From Gigaspora margarita (taxonomy: Eukaryota > Glomeromycota > Glomeromycetes > Diversisporales > Gigasporaceae), in contig WTPW01000792.1 of NCBI GenBank assembly GCA_009809945.1, forward strand, positions 227,308-291,307: a stretch of DNA of 64,000 nucleotides. Direction: 5' to 3'. The notes under the pieces are model-generated. The model was not told the DNA's origin and did no database searches. It worked only from the letters and a program-made list of their open reading frames with translations. Both the position numbers and the translations under genes were made by a program. Position 1 is the first letter of the stretch; every line of letters starts with the position of its first letter. Of this stretch, positions 42,491 through 53,596 are shown piece after piece.

Positions 42491-44380
42491 CTATTAATAT
42501 TTTATTACAAAATTTTCATCACATTAATTTTCAATTTGATATTTTTAGACTCATCGAATATTCCATATTAATTTATTATGTTAAACTGATGGACAGATTT
42601 TGTATCAGTATTGAGAGAGGTTATTATATTTGAAAACATATAAACTACTAGCATCAGGGCAATCTTTACGTCCGTTTTACAGTAAATATAAGAGTAAATT
42701 GTGATGAAAAGATAAATTTCTTCACGATTTTGGATGCAAAATATCCTCTTATTACTACGTATTTAGTTGATAGTAACTGTGATCTCCATGGGACTATATG
42801 ACCCAGACCGTAGTATAACCGACCAAATTAACAGTCAGACAATATAATTTTAATAGTATAGCTTACATAGTTTTACATTTATATAGCGGAAATGGACTTG
42901 TATATTTGACAGGTTATTGATTTTGACGAGATCGATTTAAGGAGGTTTAACAGTATTAAGAAAATAATTTTAATAGTATTGTAACAGTATAAATTATTTA
43001 TAAAGTACTCGTTTCATACCTTGTATATTTAAATTTTCAAAAGAAACAAAATTTCCTGTAGTATAAAGCTCTCCAAATATATCGATTAAAAAAGTCTTTT
43101 TAATAATTTTTTGTAATTTAATTATGTTTTAATAAAATTTAATTTTTATATCTGATTTTAATTTTTTATTATTGATTGTGAATGCGTAACTTCATCAACA
43201 ATCACTTTAGCTTACATTTCTCAATCGTTAAGATTTCTGATTTTTCTGATTTTTTAAAACTACTCCGATATCGTTATATAAAATTATCCAAATAATATAA
43301 AATGCACCTATGGTGTTGTTGGTGTTGCTAAATTTCAAGATTAGAATGCAGTTTTAGGATTTTTTTTTTTTTTTATATATCGGTAATATATATGAAAAAT
43401 AGGGATCTATGGTGTTAAACATCCATGGTGCTGAATAGTAGCATCGAAATTATCATATCGAATTTGCAAACCACAACAAATAATACTAACATAAAACTAT
43501 ACTAAGTTGGTGTCAATTCACGTTGATGAGTTTGATTGCCGGACCTAGCTGTCGGAGAATGAAATAAATGTTATAAAACCCTAACGTCCAGCCTAAAAAT
43601 TTCGCAATTAAATTAGTTTATTAATACCAAAATTTCGCAAGGAATCTTTTTGTTAGTGCGCAGAAGGAAGTTTCTTGGGTAAAATGTTAAGTTATGACCG
43701 ATTTTTTGGGTTATCTGGATTTTTGCTTCATTACACTGACCTTTCTGACCCAGTGACGCTAGGTGGTTTAAAATGATTATGATTGCGGTCTTTCTTATAA
43801 AGCTCACCAATTTATTATAAAGCTGAGTTTGTATTGGCCAAACACAATTGCATGTTGGCCAACTTTATAAACACATGATCGTTTTGTTAAAAACTTATAA
43901 TCTTAGGGGTCACATCCAATTTTCAAAAACGCAATAAAAAGAAAGCTTGTTGTTTTGCAGCGTATCTAGCTAAAATTGTTAAAAATAAACTTGAATCTTA
44001 ATTATTTATGTATATATACTTTATATGATTAAATGCTTGTAAATTCTTGGTTATAATCTCATATATATAAAGGATGTTTTAAAATGCCTAGAATGTTTAA
44101 AATTTTGACTTAGCTAATTACTATATTAAATTTAATAAATATTTTTAAATTTACAGTTTTATAAATTCAAATAAAAAAAAAATTACTAATTTGATTAAAT
44201 GATTTTAAAATACAGGCTAAGAGCTATAAAAAAAGGACGAAATTGACAATTTTTTCAAAAGAAATTTTTTTATATAAATCAATTTAAAAAATAAGATTAG
44301 AATCATTTTTCACTTAAGATTCAAAAGTATTAATAAAATCTTGTAGCATAGCTCTTTAAAGTTAGTATTTCCTTATAAAT
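42491..44380. other. intergenic, no gene seen
   Basis: No coding similarity on either strand. Around 44090-44240 there is a degraded fragment resembling one hairpin-satellite monomer ('ATAAATTCAAATAAAAA' and 'CTAATTTGATTAAATGATT'). Confidence 0.45.
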
Positions 44381-44384
44381 TATT

Positions 44385-44490
44385 ATAAGATTAAATTATT
44401 ATAAGATTAAATTATTATAAGATTAAATTATTATAAGATTAAAATTATTATAAGATTAAATTATTATAAGATTAAATTATTATAAGATTT
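44385..44490. repeat. 16-bp tandem repeat, about seven units
   Basis: The unit is TTATAAGATTAAATTA, nearly invariant, with one 17-bp unit. A simple AT-rich minisatellite. Confidence 0.9.
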
Positions 44491-45852
44491 TTAATATAAA
44501 ATTAAGTTATTTTTTTTTTGCCAATTTTGCCTCTTTTTATAGTTCCTAGTCCATATATTAATTTCAATTTAAAAAATTTTGATATTTAATTCTTTTTTGT
44601 ATAAGATATGAAAATTCACTTTTAATATTAAAATACTAGTATACTATATTAAAAGATTAAAAAAATTAGATTATTGATTTTTTTAATTTAGCAGTTCTGC
44701 CACCACTTTATTTAACTATTTGTGTACTTATACTAATCAGTTTATACTATATAATAAGGCCTTCTAGAGCCCTAATATTAAAGTGTAACTCATCTAATTG
44801 TCTTAAAGATACTTGTGTATAACCTGCTATGGCAAATTTTTCATCTCTAACCTTTTATTTTTCAATAAGGGGAGTGACAAAAATCAGGTGATTTTTTAGG
44901 AGGGGTAAAAAATATCGAAATTATATATAGGAACCTGACCAAATTTATATTAAGAAGAGGAGGAGGGGGTAGGCCTCTAATAAAAAATAATTAGGTGATT
45001 AATGACACAGCCCTAAAATTTTTTAATTTGATCCCAAGACTATTACTTAACTTGTATTCCAACTTAACTTGTATTCCAACTTGCATAAGTCCTTTGCTTG
45101 AACTACTCTTGGACTTTTTTTTTGGCAAGTTGTAAAATTTCTGTTCAATTTTTCTTTTATTCATATTACTTTTTTGTTTACTTGGGCTTTCCTTTTTCTT
45201 TATTATTTTTTTTTTATCTTTATCTAATTCCACTTGCTGTTTTCCATACTTATTTTTTATTTTTTTGCTTTTTTAATTTCTGGGTAATTCTATTTTCACT
45301 TTTCTATTTGTTTATAACTATATAGTGATCTTTTCAAACTTTTTTTTGAAAAAAATATAACTACTTATCCAGAAAATATTATAATACTTTTTGGGTCCTA
45401 GATCTTGAAAGTCTGTTTATTACTAAAGTTTCTATTATAGTGTTCTCCAAAAAAACTTTTGATAACTTTATATATTATCTTATATACTTTTTTTTTTTTT
45501 TGAGATTATAGTCTCTTTGAATATAGAAAATTGAATCTTTTCTTTTTTTGAATTATCTAGTTCTACTTATAGTTTTCTAAAAAATGTTTTTTTTTATACC
45601 AGATCTTTTTGTCTTGAAAGCAAATAAACATGTACTCAAAGAATTTTTCTTTGTCTACACATTTTTTGTAAAATAAGTTTGTGTACAAATATGGTCTATA
45701 CTTTTGTTTCTTGTTAGCATCAAAATAACTTGTTTATGCACTATATTCCAAAGCTTCATATACTGTTTTTTTTATACTCTGATCTTGTCTTTTAATGTAC
45801 CTTTTATTAAAATAAAAAGGGTCTAGTTTTTTGACTTATATTCTTTTGGTAT
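44491..45852. other. T-rich region, no gene seen
   Basis: Dominated by T-runs and simple AT text. Open frames here are poly-Phe/Leu (plus) or poly-Lys (minus) artefacts. A direct duplication TAACTTGTATTCCAACT occurs at about 45048-45085. Confidence 0.5.
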
Positions 45853-46167
45853 ATCCTATTTAGGGACCTGAAAAATTATAAAAATAAATTTTTGCCAAAT
45901 TATTCCAAATTTTTGACCCAATTTTGATATTTCTAAATTTTTGCATTTTTGACTAAATTTTTTCAAATTTTTTACTGATTTTTTTAGTATACATATGATC
46001 TCTGACCAATAAAAATAAAGTATTACATATTACACTGATTATCTATTATTCGCAATAACTTATTGACATTTTTAGCTTTTTTTATCAATGTCTTAGATAG
46101 TCCATCAAGTTTACATTTATAATTTTACAAGTTATCCCACAAAAGTACAAGAGTTGATTTACATGTG

Positions 46168-46486
46168 CTATGAAAAAAAATTTCAGAAAAACATGGAAGC
46201 TGAACATGGAAACATACATAAAAATATATAAAAAATACATAAAATGTATACTTTTTGTGTTTTTGGACAGAAAAACACACTGTATTTTCTGTGTTTTTTA
46301 AAACACAAAATGGCATTTTCTGTGTTTTTTAAAACACAAAATAGCATTTTTTGTATTTCAAAATACAGTATGTTTTCCTGTTCAAAAACATGAAAAGGTT
46401 ATATTTTATGTATTTTTTATATATTTTTACATATGTTTTCATGTTCAGCTTACATGTTTTCCAAAATTTTTTTTTATAGGGATAGT
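46168..46486. mobile_element. palindromic MITE with internal 31-bp repeats
   Basis: The left ACATGGAAGCTGAACATGGA and right complementary text (TTCATGTTCAGCTTACATG) continue as ATATATAAAAAATACATAAA arms. The centre carries a 31-bp unit with CTGTGTTTTTTAAAACACAA two to three times. Non-coding. Confidence 0.7.
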
Positions 46487-46576
46487 ATAGTATTTTTTTT
46501 TTTAAACAAATGAACAAAAAAAAATCTCTATTAAAAATTATCTAAACCTGATTGAAGCCCACTGAAGCCTACTGAC

Positions 46577-47999
46577 TAGGCCTCTGCATGGGTCAGGGCT
46601 ACCCACAGGTACCCTAAGGGTAGTACTACTAGAGCTGGGCTTGAGTATCAAATTACAGGCCCTAGAACAGAGTAGGGCTAAAAATTGCAGGCCCTTATAT
46701 TATATGAGTAAGGTTTGGGTACCACTTATATATTCGTAGGGTAGCCTATTATACAAGCACATGACTATCCACTAATCAAAATTTATATTGATCAACAATC
46801 TTTTTTTTTAACTAGATATACCTGATACAGCATTCAGTATTTTCTTTGATTGAAAGAAAAACAAATACTAGCTGTTTTACCCACAAGAAATACTTTTTTT
46901 TATACATTTAAAAACTATTTCATAAATTGTACTTTACTTTATTGATAATAATCTTTGATAAACAGGAGGAAAAGCATAGCTGATACACTTTGTATGATAT
47001 CCTACTATGATTAGGAGTATCAAGTTATTAGATATATAGTATATTTAAAATAGTTCTTACAGTTTGTTTTAACTGGGTAACTTATTCTAATTCATCATGT
47101 TTAAAATCTTATAATCAAATAAGCTTTATACACAAGGTAAGTATTTTATTTAATTGTTATTTTTTATTCTATTATATTTTATTATATTTGCAGTATACAA
47201 ACTAATGCTCTTTTCTTTTTCTTCTTTTTTATTTTTTTTGTAATCTTTACTTAAAATTCATATTGTAATGATAAGAATTTTAATAAATATTAAACCAAAT
47301 GTGATATGATAGATTCTTATTCAATAGCTTTGAACATAATGGTGCTAAATACAATAGAAGATTCATTTTCAAAGAACCTTTTAACATAATGCAAAGATAG
47401 AGATTTTGATGCTGTTGAAATTATATGTTTAATAAAGCTTGTTTTTGATTATTGCTAATTGTTGCTTGTTTTTGAAAATTATTATATTCATTTATATAAT
47501 TTAAATTCTCATTTGTAACAGATTTAATATCATAATTGTAATCAACATTAGGCTGCCATGCTATAAAATTCTAACCTGCTTTGCTGTTGCTTTTTGAATA
47601 TTTGTAGAAATTGTTCTATTATAATTTTATTTATTTTTGTTGTTGGCTTGCAATATTTAGTTTATAAATATTTGATATCTTTTTTTTTATTTTTTGGATT
47701 TAACAGAAAACAGTTTTGTTTTTTGTAAGTAAACAAATCAAAAGTGAAAGAGAAAAAGTCAAGCATAAAAAAAATTTATATAAAAAATTATTTATTGTGA
47801 CACATTATTAGTTTGAGTTAATTTTTTGTAGCAAGCCCATGGGTACTTATGAGTACCTGCAGGCTTTAAGGGCTGGGCTAGAGTATCAATTTTGGGGCCC
47901 TAGAGTAAGGGTAATAGCTTGAAGATTAAGCCTATTAAAAAACAGGCAGAGCTAGGATATTACTATTACCTGGCCCTACCTGACCCATGCAGAGGCCTA
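46577..47999. mobile_element. 1.42-kb hAT-like element (TAGGCCTCTGCATGGGTC ends)
   Basis: Ends TAGGCCTCTGCATGGGTCAG and CTGACCCATGCAGAGGCCTA are near-perfect inverted repeats with an exact 8-bp duplication CTACTGAC (46569-46576 and 48000-48007). The subterminal regions repeat GGGTA/GGGCT/GTATCAA words in both orientations. The interior is AT-rich with no transposase frame. Confidence 0.9.
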
Positions 48000-48318
48000 C
48001 TACTGACATACCACAATTATGCAAATAATAAATTTAATAAAATTTCAGAATTGAAAAGGTTTTTAATAGTTATAGTTACACGGCATCATGTTTTTTGATT
48101 GGTCAATGTGTTTTTTGATGAAAAATACTCCCAATAATTCCAAATATTCAAAGATTTTATCCAAATATTGGCCAACATCCAAATAAATTTTTGCAATTTC
48201 AAGCCAAAATTTTCAGATCCCTGATTCTATTCTACTTTTCTTGGTTAAAAGTCCAATATGCTCTAGCAATTAAATATTAAAAATAATTGTTGTTTGTTTT
48301 CTAATTTTATTATTTATA

Positions 48319-48647
48319 TAGTGCGGACACCTTAAACCAGCAACTTTTTTTTAAAGTGGCCAAATTTAAGACAAAATGCTAAATTTTAATTGGTCAATAA
48401 TTTTAAAAATTTATTATATTTTTTTTTTATTATGTTTTTTAATATAAGTGGCCAAATTTTACTTTTATTAGTAACTTTAAAAAGCAATAACACTTTCAAA
48501 ATTTATTAAATTAAAAAATAAATTCTGTAATTTTGTTCTACTTATTTTTCTGTATATTATTACAAAAAAAAAAAAAATTATTTATCTATATAAATAAATT
48601 TAAAAAAATATTAGTATTTACTTGCTGGTTTAAGGTGTCCCGCACTG
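48319..48647. mobile_element. Tc1/mariner-like MITE (TAGTGCGGACACC ends)
   Basis: Ends TAGTGCGGACACCTTAAACC and GGTTTAAGGTGTCCCGCACT are inverted and bordered by TA (48317-48318 and 48648-48649). Interior 'GGCCAAATTTAAG/GGCCAAATTTTAC' direct words. Non-coding. Confidence 0.78.
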
Positions 48648-48649
48648 TA

Positions 48650-49019
48650 TTTTATACAAAACTTAAAATTTTTTATAATTGTCATAAAAACTACATATTT
48701 AACAAATTTAATAAATTTTTGATTCTAGTTTTATAAATTTACAAAATTAAAATAAAAAAATTTATTAGATTTAATTAATAGTTGTAAAATATCTTTATTC
48801 AAATTTAAACCATTTTTAAAATATTGAAATTTTTTTAACTTGGAAATATAAAAAATTTAATTAAAATAAAATTTTTAAAAAAGTTAAATATTTAATAAAT
48901 AAAAAATTAAGAAAATTTTTTAAAAAATTCAACAAAAAAAAATGTAATTAAATATTCATTTTATTATGATTTTATAATACAAAATAAGAAGTTTATTAAA
49001 TTTAATTAGATAAGAATTT
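48650..49019. other. AT-rich stretch with degraded satellite monomer
   Basis: 'AACAAATTTAATAAATTTTT', 'AATTAAAATAAAAAAATTTA' and 'AAAATATCTTTATTCAAA' around 48700-48820 resemble one decayed hairpin-satellite monomer. No gene. Confidence 0.4.
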
Positions 49020-49100
49020 AGAATTCTATAGCTTATTGGTTAAGCTCTTAAACTCCTATAAATTAGGTAAACAATTCAAGTCTAGCTAAAGACAATATAT
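49020..49100 (+). mobile_element. tRNA-derived SINE head, truncated
   Basis: Box A-like CTATAGCTTATTGGTTAAGC and, 30 bp later, box B-like AACAATTCAAGTCTAGC. Similar to the heads at 9385 and 18600 (minus). The body is missing or unrecognisable. It is not a clean cloverleaf, so it is not called a tRNA gene. Confidence 0.5.
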
Positions 49101-49169
49101 CTTTATAATTAAATAGAGTTAGTAATAGTCAAGGTGTATATTAAAATTTATCGTTTATATAAAATGCAC

Positions 49170-49620
49170 TTGTTGTATGGCGAGTACGTATTTCGGGACG
49201 CGCATGGGTGTTATTTCGAATGATACGATTAATTTTTTCAAAAAGTCACAATTCGAATTAATGCCCGGTCGCTATTACGCGCAAATACGATACCGTATTT
49301 TCGCGGAGTAACGCTCATCTGCACATATTTTGAGTACGCGTGTGACGTCATTTTTGAAACAACTATAAAATTTTTAAGCAGCTTCTTGCATAAAAAAAAA
49401 AAGATGTTTGGGAGCTAGGTTGATACTAAGTAAACCTGGTTCTAGAGCATTCCTTGTAAGTAAGCGCCCTTACTAAAGATGCGTGTTATTTCGGGACGCA
49501 CGTGATCTTTATTTTGAAGCTCTGTATTTTTAGGGGCGCAAATAACGCTCATGAGGTTTTTCAGCGAAAATACGTGGTTTTTTTGAGATAATGTAACATA
49601 GGTGGTAACCATCATACGTG
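49170..49620. mobile_element. CG-rich inverted-repeat element remnants, copy 2
   Basis: Two adjoining pieces: one ending 'TTACGCGCAAATACGA' at about 49290, and one starting TACCGTATTTTCGCGGAGTA and ending 'CAGCGAAAATACGTGG' at about 49579. They share the GCGTTATTTCGGGACGC words of the family at 30434-30874. Confidence 0.55.
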
Positions 49621-50183
49621 TATTTTTAGTAAAAGTGAGTAAATAAAAACTTCGTAGTTTTATATTTATAGTATTTAAAATTAAAATTTTTTAAGTCGTT
49701 TTACATTTATTATAAAACGCACCTATGGTGATTTTGCACCCATTATAATGTATTTTTATAGACTTTTCTCAATTTTTATAAATTTGTATAAAATTTTTAC
49801 CTCAAATTATTCATCTGGAGTTAGTATTTAGGGTTAGGGTTAAGGTTTGGGAAGGGTTTTTAGGGAGCGTAGAGCATTATTATTTAAAATTAATTGGCTA
49901 GTTTTTGAGATAATGTAACATAACATAGGTGATAAACACCATAGTGCGAAGTCTAAATTCATACAAATATATTATTATATAAACATTATGTGATGCGAAT
50001 TATTTAATCGCCATCAACATTTAAATATTGAGACTTAAAATCGAAAATGCCAAGCCGGACGACGCTCGGACCTAAATGATAGTAATTGTATCTATATGGC
50101 TATAACACTACATGTAAAAGTCAATAGTGAACTAAAAAAAGGTTTAAACACTAAAATAATTGGTATTTATTTTTATGATATCT
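49621..50183. other. intergenic, possible small MITE
   Basis: CGCACCTATGGTG at about 49729 and CACCATAGTGCG at about 49948 are short inverted ends of a possible 220-bp element. A short TTAGGGTTAGGGTTAAGG patch is internal, not a telomere. Nothing else recognised. Confidence 0.4.
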
Positions 50184-50772
50184 TCAGCTAGGACGAACCA
50201 CTAGGTGAAGAGTAGATTCTTTTTCAATGTCTTACCAGCAAAATAAGATGTTGATGAAATACCTTCGGAATCGTCGATTAGACGTTTTAATTCATAAATG
50301 GTGCCAAATGAATTTACTTGAAGCGTAATGATTTTACCAGTAAGAAATTTAACATACATTTGAAAAAAAAAATAATCAAGACGAATTGTGTCTCCACTTT
50401 ATATTACTTTATCAGAATCTATGGCCATCCTCTAATTCGTAACCATTAAAACTAATATGGCAGGAGGATGTATGTGTAAGTTCGTCCCGAATTTTCTGTT
50501 TTAGTTCTTCGATGGTATCTGACGGCAAAACAGCTAACTCGAATTTGTTTTTTTCATCAGTAGTTTTGATGAAGATCTGAATACAAATACAAGCATTAAT
50601 CGTAACGTTAAGTATATCTTCGTTCGCATATTATAAATGAAGATTGAATTATCCTCATTTGTTATAAATTTACCAGCAAAACTATATTTTGTGAATGACA
50701 TTTTTATTTCTGATTTTGCAGTTTATACTTTTGATGGAGTCCAGTTTCACATATTTTAACAAAAATTCGCAT
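50184..50772 (-). pseudogene. polyubiquitin pseudogene, three decayed repeats
   Basis: On the minus strand three ubiquitin-like units follow one another. The first starts MRIFVKICETG (ATG at 50772) and ends KTKIYLTLRL-like text. The second starts QIFIKTTDEKN, then SDTIEELKQKIRDE and FNGYELEDG. The third starts MYVKFLTGKIITLQV (ATG at 50359) and ends DIEKESTLHLVVRPS with a stop at 50184-50186. Frameshifts break the units, the conserved RGG end is lost (VVRPS replaces LRLRGG), and part of the third unit is deleted. Ubiquitin is normally almost invariant, so this divergence means loss of constraint or a ubiquitin-like gene turned pseudogene. It adjoins the BTB-BACK pseudogene on the same strand. 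Confidence 0.8.
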
Positions 50773-50829
50773 ACTACACGTATACCTTTGACTTTCATTT
50801 ACGGAAATTTGATTTTCTATTCTAGGTTT

Positions 50830-51235
50830 GAGAAACAAATTGTTCGAGGAGGAAGAATAATGATGAAATCGGTTTATTTGGAGACATAATCCTCGTTTAT
50901 ACCTTCCTAAAGATTTTTTTTCAAGGAACTGTTGATATGGTTTTATACAGTATGATAAAAATGTCATCACCAGGAATTTGAAAGTAACGAATAAGAGGCA
51001 ACCAATTTTTTAAAGTAATATTCATGACTAAAAAATTTCTTGCGTCCATTTTGAGGAATTAGATGATAAATCAGGATTTTTAACGATCCCCCATTTAACG
51101 ATACTATTCCAAATTTCAACTTGATCCATTTTCAAATCATCACGTTCGATAAGTGAGATCAAGGCATTTCTTGAAGTGAGTAGAAATCTTCCGAATTAAA
51201 AATTGTTTCTAGATACTACTATGATATGTCTGTAG
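50830..51235 (-). pseudogene. BTB-BACK domain protein pseudogene
   Basis: Minus-strand text in shifting frames: NSEDFYSLQE (about 51170-51200), then one frame over, NALISLIERDDLKMDQVEIW and WGIVKNPDLSS, then KPYQQFLEK, and finally SPNKPISS shifting into IILPPRT (about 50840-50880). These are the BACK-domain and post-BACK landmarks of the BTB-BACK(-TLDc) proteins that are abundant in Glomeromycotina. At least three frameshifts and several stops are present, and no BTB N-terminus was found upstream with confidence. These proteins usually act as Cullin-3 adaptors, so a fossil beside polyubiquitin is suggestive, but both are broken. Confidence 0.7.
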
Positions 51236-51250
51236 CTCTTTGGTTTTATC

Positions 51251-53127
51251 CCTTTGAAAACTTATTTTGTGAGCGTAAGCAAAATGCAAACGAAGCTATG
51301 AAGCCTTTTCTTCAATTGAGTCCCAAGGAATGTTTCCAATTCTTCCAAAAAAAAAAAAACTCGAACAAAGATGAACATTCCATTCCTACGTATATATACC
51401 TTCAATATAAAAGTAAGATACTAAATATATACATAGTAAGAAAAACAACCTACTTGATAATAATTTTAACAGAAACATGATTTAGATTAATTGATCTAAT
51501 GTTACTTATGTCCACATAAGTGTTTACTAACTCATTTACGTAAAGACCGATTTCTTAAATAGTATAATGTAAGGTTATCATTCGAAGATTCTATCGTCAT
51601 TTAATTTAATATATATATATAAACAGTTGATTAGGAAATCATTGTACGTACGTACATGTACGTACATGCATCTAATCTAACTTTATCATTTAAACCTTAA
51701 ATGTGCCTAGGGATTTATAAGCTCATTCGGCTCTATCGACTAATCAGTTTTATAATAGTCAAATATAGAAGCCAATAGCATCCCAAACCGATCATTTCAC
51801 ATGTTAACATTTGAGGTATATTTTTAGTAAATTATCACACGGCGTGATGTCGGCTATACGTGCCAAAAACGCTCGTTTCAAATATTCCGGAAATAGGCTG
51901 GAATTATATTATATATATAGTTAGATATATGACTAAGTTATGATTAAGGTCGACGTTATGTACGTATATAATAAAATTGCGTTCCTGAATTTTGTTTTTT
52001 TTTTTTTTTTGTTAGTTGGGACGATCTTAACGATCTGAGTATGTAAATCGATACTATTTTCGCAACGTCATTTCAAAAAGGTTATGCTTATAATGCAAAA
52101 TTTTCTCTTTATTAAGTGTTTATGTCATACCCAAATTAGGTTGCCCTGAATGGAAATTCTGTAAATTATTGATTTTTAGGGCTTGCATTAAGGTTAGACA
52201 GGGTTTAGAATAAAAAAAATTTTTTAGTTAGCATAATTTACACGAACTCTGGGACATCTGCTAAACAACCGAATATTTGCCGATTTGATAAGTTTGTGGT
52301 TTCGGTAATGATCGCAGCCGAATCAAAATTTATCTAATCGGCGAATATTCGGTCGGTCAATTTTTTTTACCAGATGTTATGAAATCAGCTGTAAGCCAAA
52401 ATTACAAAAATTCTTATCCGATTCGGAATGCGACTATTCTCAATCTGGGTACAACATATATACACATATATACTGTACTCTAAATTACTTAAAGTTTATA
52501 TAGTTTGTAACATTGTTAAAGTGATTAGCGTCTACGCATAATAATCTCATCATATCAGATATGCAATTAATCTCTGATGAATTTAATGCGTAAAAGTTAA
52601 TATTATTGCAATAGGAATAATTCTCATTCCAAAGTTAGAAATGAATTATGATGTTTCAGACTTTCTAATTGCATTTTAAAACGGTTACTAAGCAAAAATA
52701 CTGTATTATAAAGATATGTTTCAAATCTGTATTATCCTTTATAAACACAATTCGATGAAAAAAAATGGTAACGTTAATATTATGCTATATATATATTAAT
52801 AACATTGTTACGTATTTACTACATAGAATATAACGATTTGTACAATAGAATCTGGATATGCTTGTGTACTTGTGTACTTGTGTCCAAGCCATAAGTTATA
52901 CTAAAGTTGTAGATTATGGAGGGGTACTCGTTAATTTATGTATTCAATTATAATAAATTAGGATAATAGTAAATAAAAATAGGTAGATATTCATTAATTT
53001 ACAATAGTTAGGAGCTGTTTTATTGTTATAAAAATGGGTAACAAATATCAAAATGGATATATCGACGAATATTGTGTTTAAACTTTAAGGACTATCGTAC
53101 GTTACATATATACGTAATCTACATATA
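51251..53127. other. intergenic, no gene seen
   Basis: Contains ACGTAC simple repeats at about 51645-51668 and a small inverted repeat at 52265-52354 (CGAATATTTGCCGATTTGAT and its complement). An 84-codon frame at 51226-51480 overlaps the BTB-BACK pseudogene antisense. No other similarity. Confidence 0.45.
52265..52354. repeat. 90-bp inverted repeat
   Basis: ACCGAATATTTGCCGATTTG and the complement-type TAATCGGCGAATATTCGGT flank a 40-bp loop. Possibly a small MITE. Confidence 0.5.
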
Positions 53128-53389
53128 TGGGGTCTTTGCTTTGAAAATCAAGTTACGACATTTCCCGATCGAGTTAATTCGGACAAAAACGGACCAAAAT
53201 GCAGGCAAATATTCATATGTAAATTCACCTTTTAGCTTATTGATTCAATAGTTTATTCAATAAGCTATTGAATCAATAAGCTAAAAGGTGAATTTACATA
53301 TGAATATTGGCCCTGCATTTTGGTCCGTTTTTGTCCGAATTAACTCGATCGGGAAATGTCGTAACTTGATTTTCAAAGCAAAGACCCCA
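53128..53389. mobile_element. 262-bp near-perfect palindrome upstream of NMNAT
   Basis: Arms of about 120 bp start TGGGGTCTTTGCTTTGAAAA and differ at only a few bases, meeting at a CAATAGTTTATTCAATAAGC-type loop. Flanks read ATAT on both sides. It lies about 210 bp upstream of the NMNAT start. The high arm identity suggests recent origin; an RNA hairpin is possible. Confidence 0.8.
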
Positions 53390-53596
53390 ATATGCGCACT
53401 ATGTATATGCTTAGGTACGCTTAGGTATTTAATAGATCGCATCCTCGCATAAAACTGTTCTTACCAGTGTTCTTACCAGTTTAAACAAGAAATTTTGTGG
53501 TTTTTTTGATTGGCTTTTTAATAATGTTATAATTTTTACGTAAAATTTTTTGAATCATTTTTTATCAGCAAAGCCTCTTTTAAAAATCTTTTTTTA

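Larger units (their letters stand above)
45861..48223. mobile_element. 2.4-kb hAT-like element hosting other elements
   Basis: Ends TAGGGACCTGAAAA and TTTTCAGATCCCTG are inverted. They are flanked by ATCCTATT (45853-45860) and ATTCTATT (48224-48231), 7 of 8 matching. Near both ends, 'AAATTTTTGCAWTTT' and 'CCAAATTATTCCAAAT' words repeat. It encloses 46168-46486 and 46577-47999, which make up most of its length. Confidence 0.7.

Noticed and set aside
44385..44490. Regular repeat array that might suggest CRISPR
   Set aside because: Units are contiguous 16-mers with no spacers, in a fungal nuclear context; a minisatellite.
49835..49855. TTAGGG-like telomere repeats (also near 33196 and 57722)
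   Set aside because: Only two or three imperfect units, internal and without terminal context.
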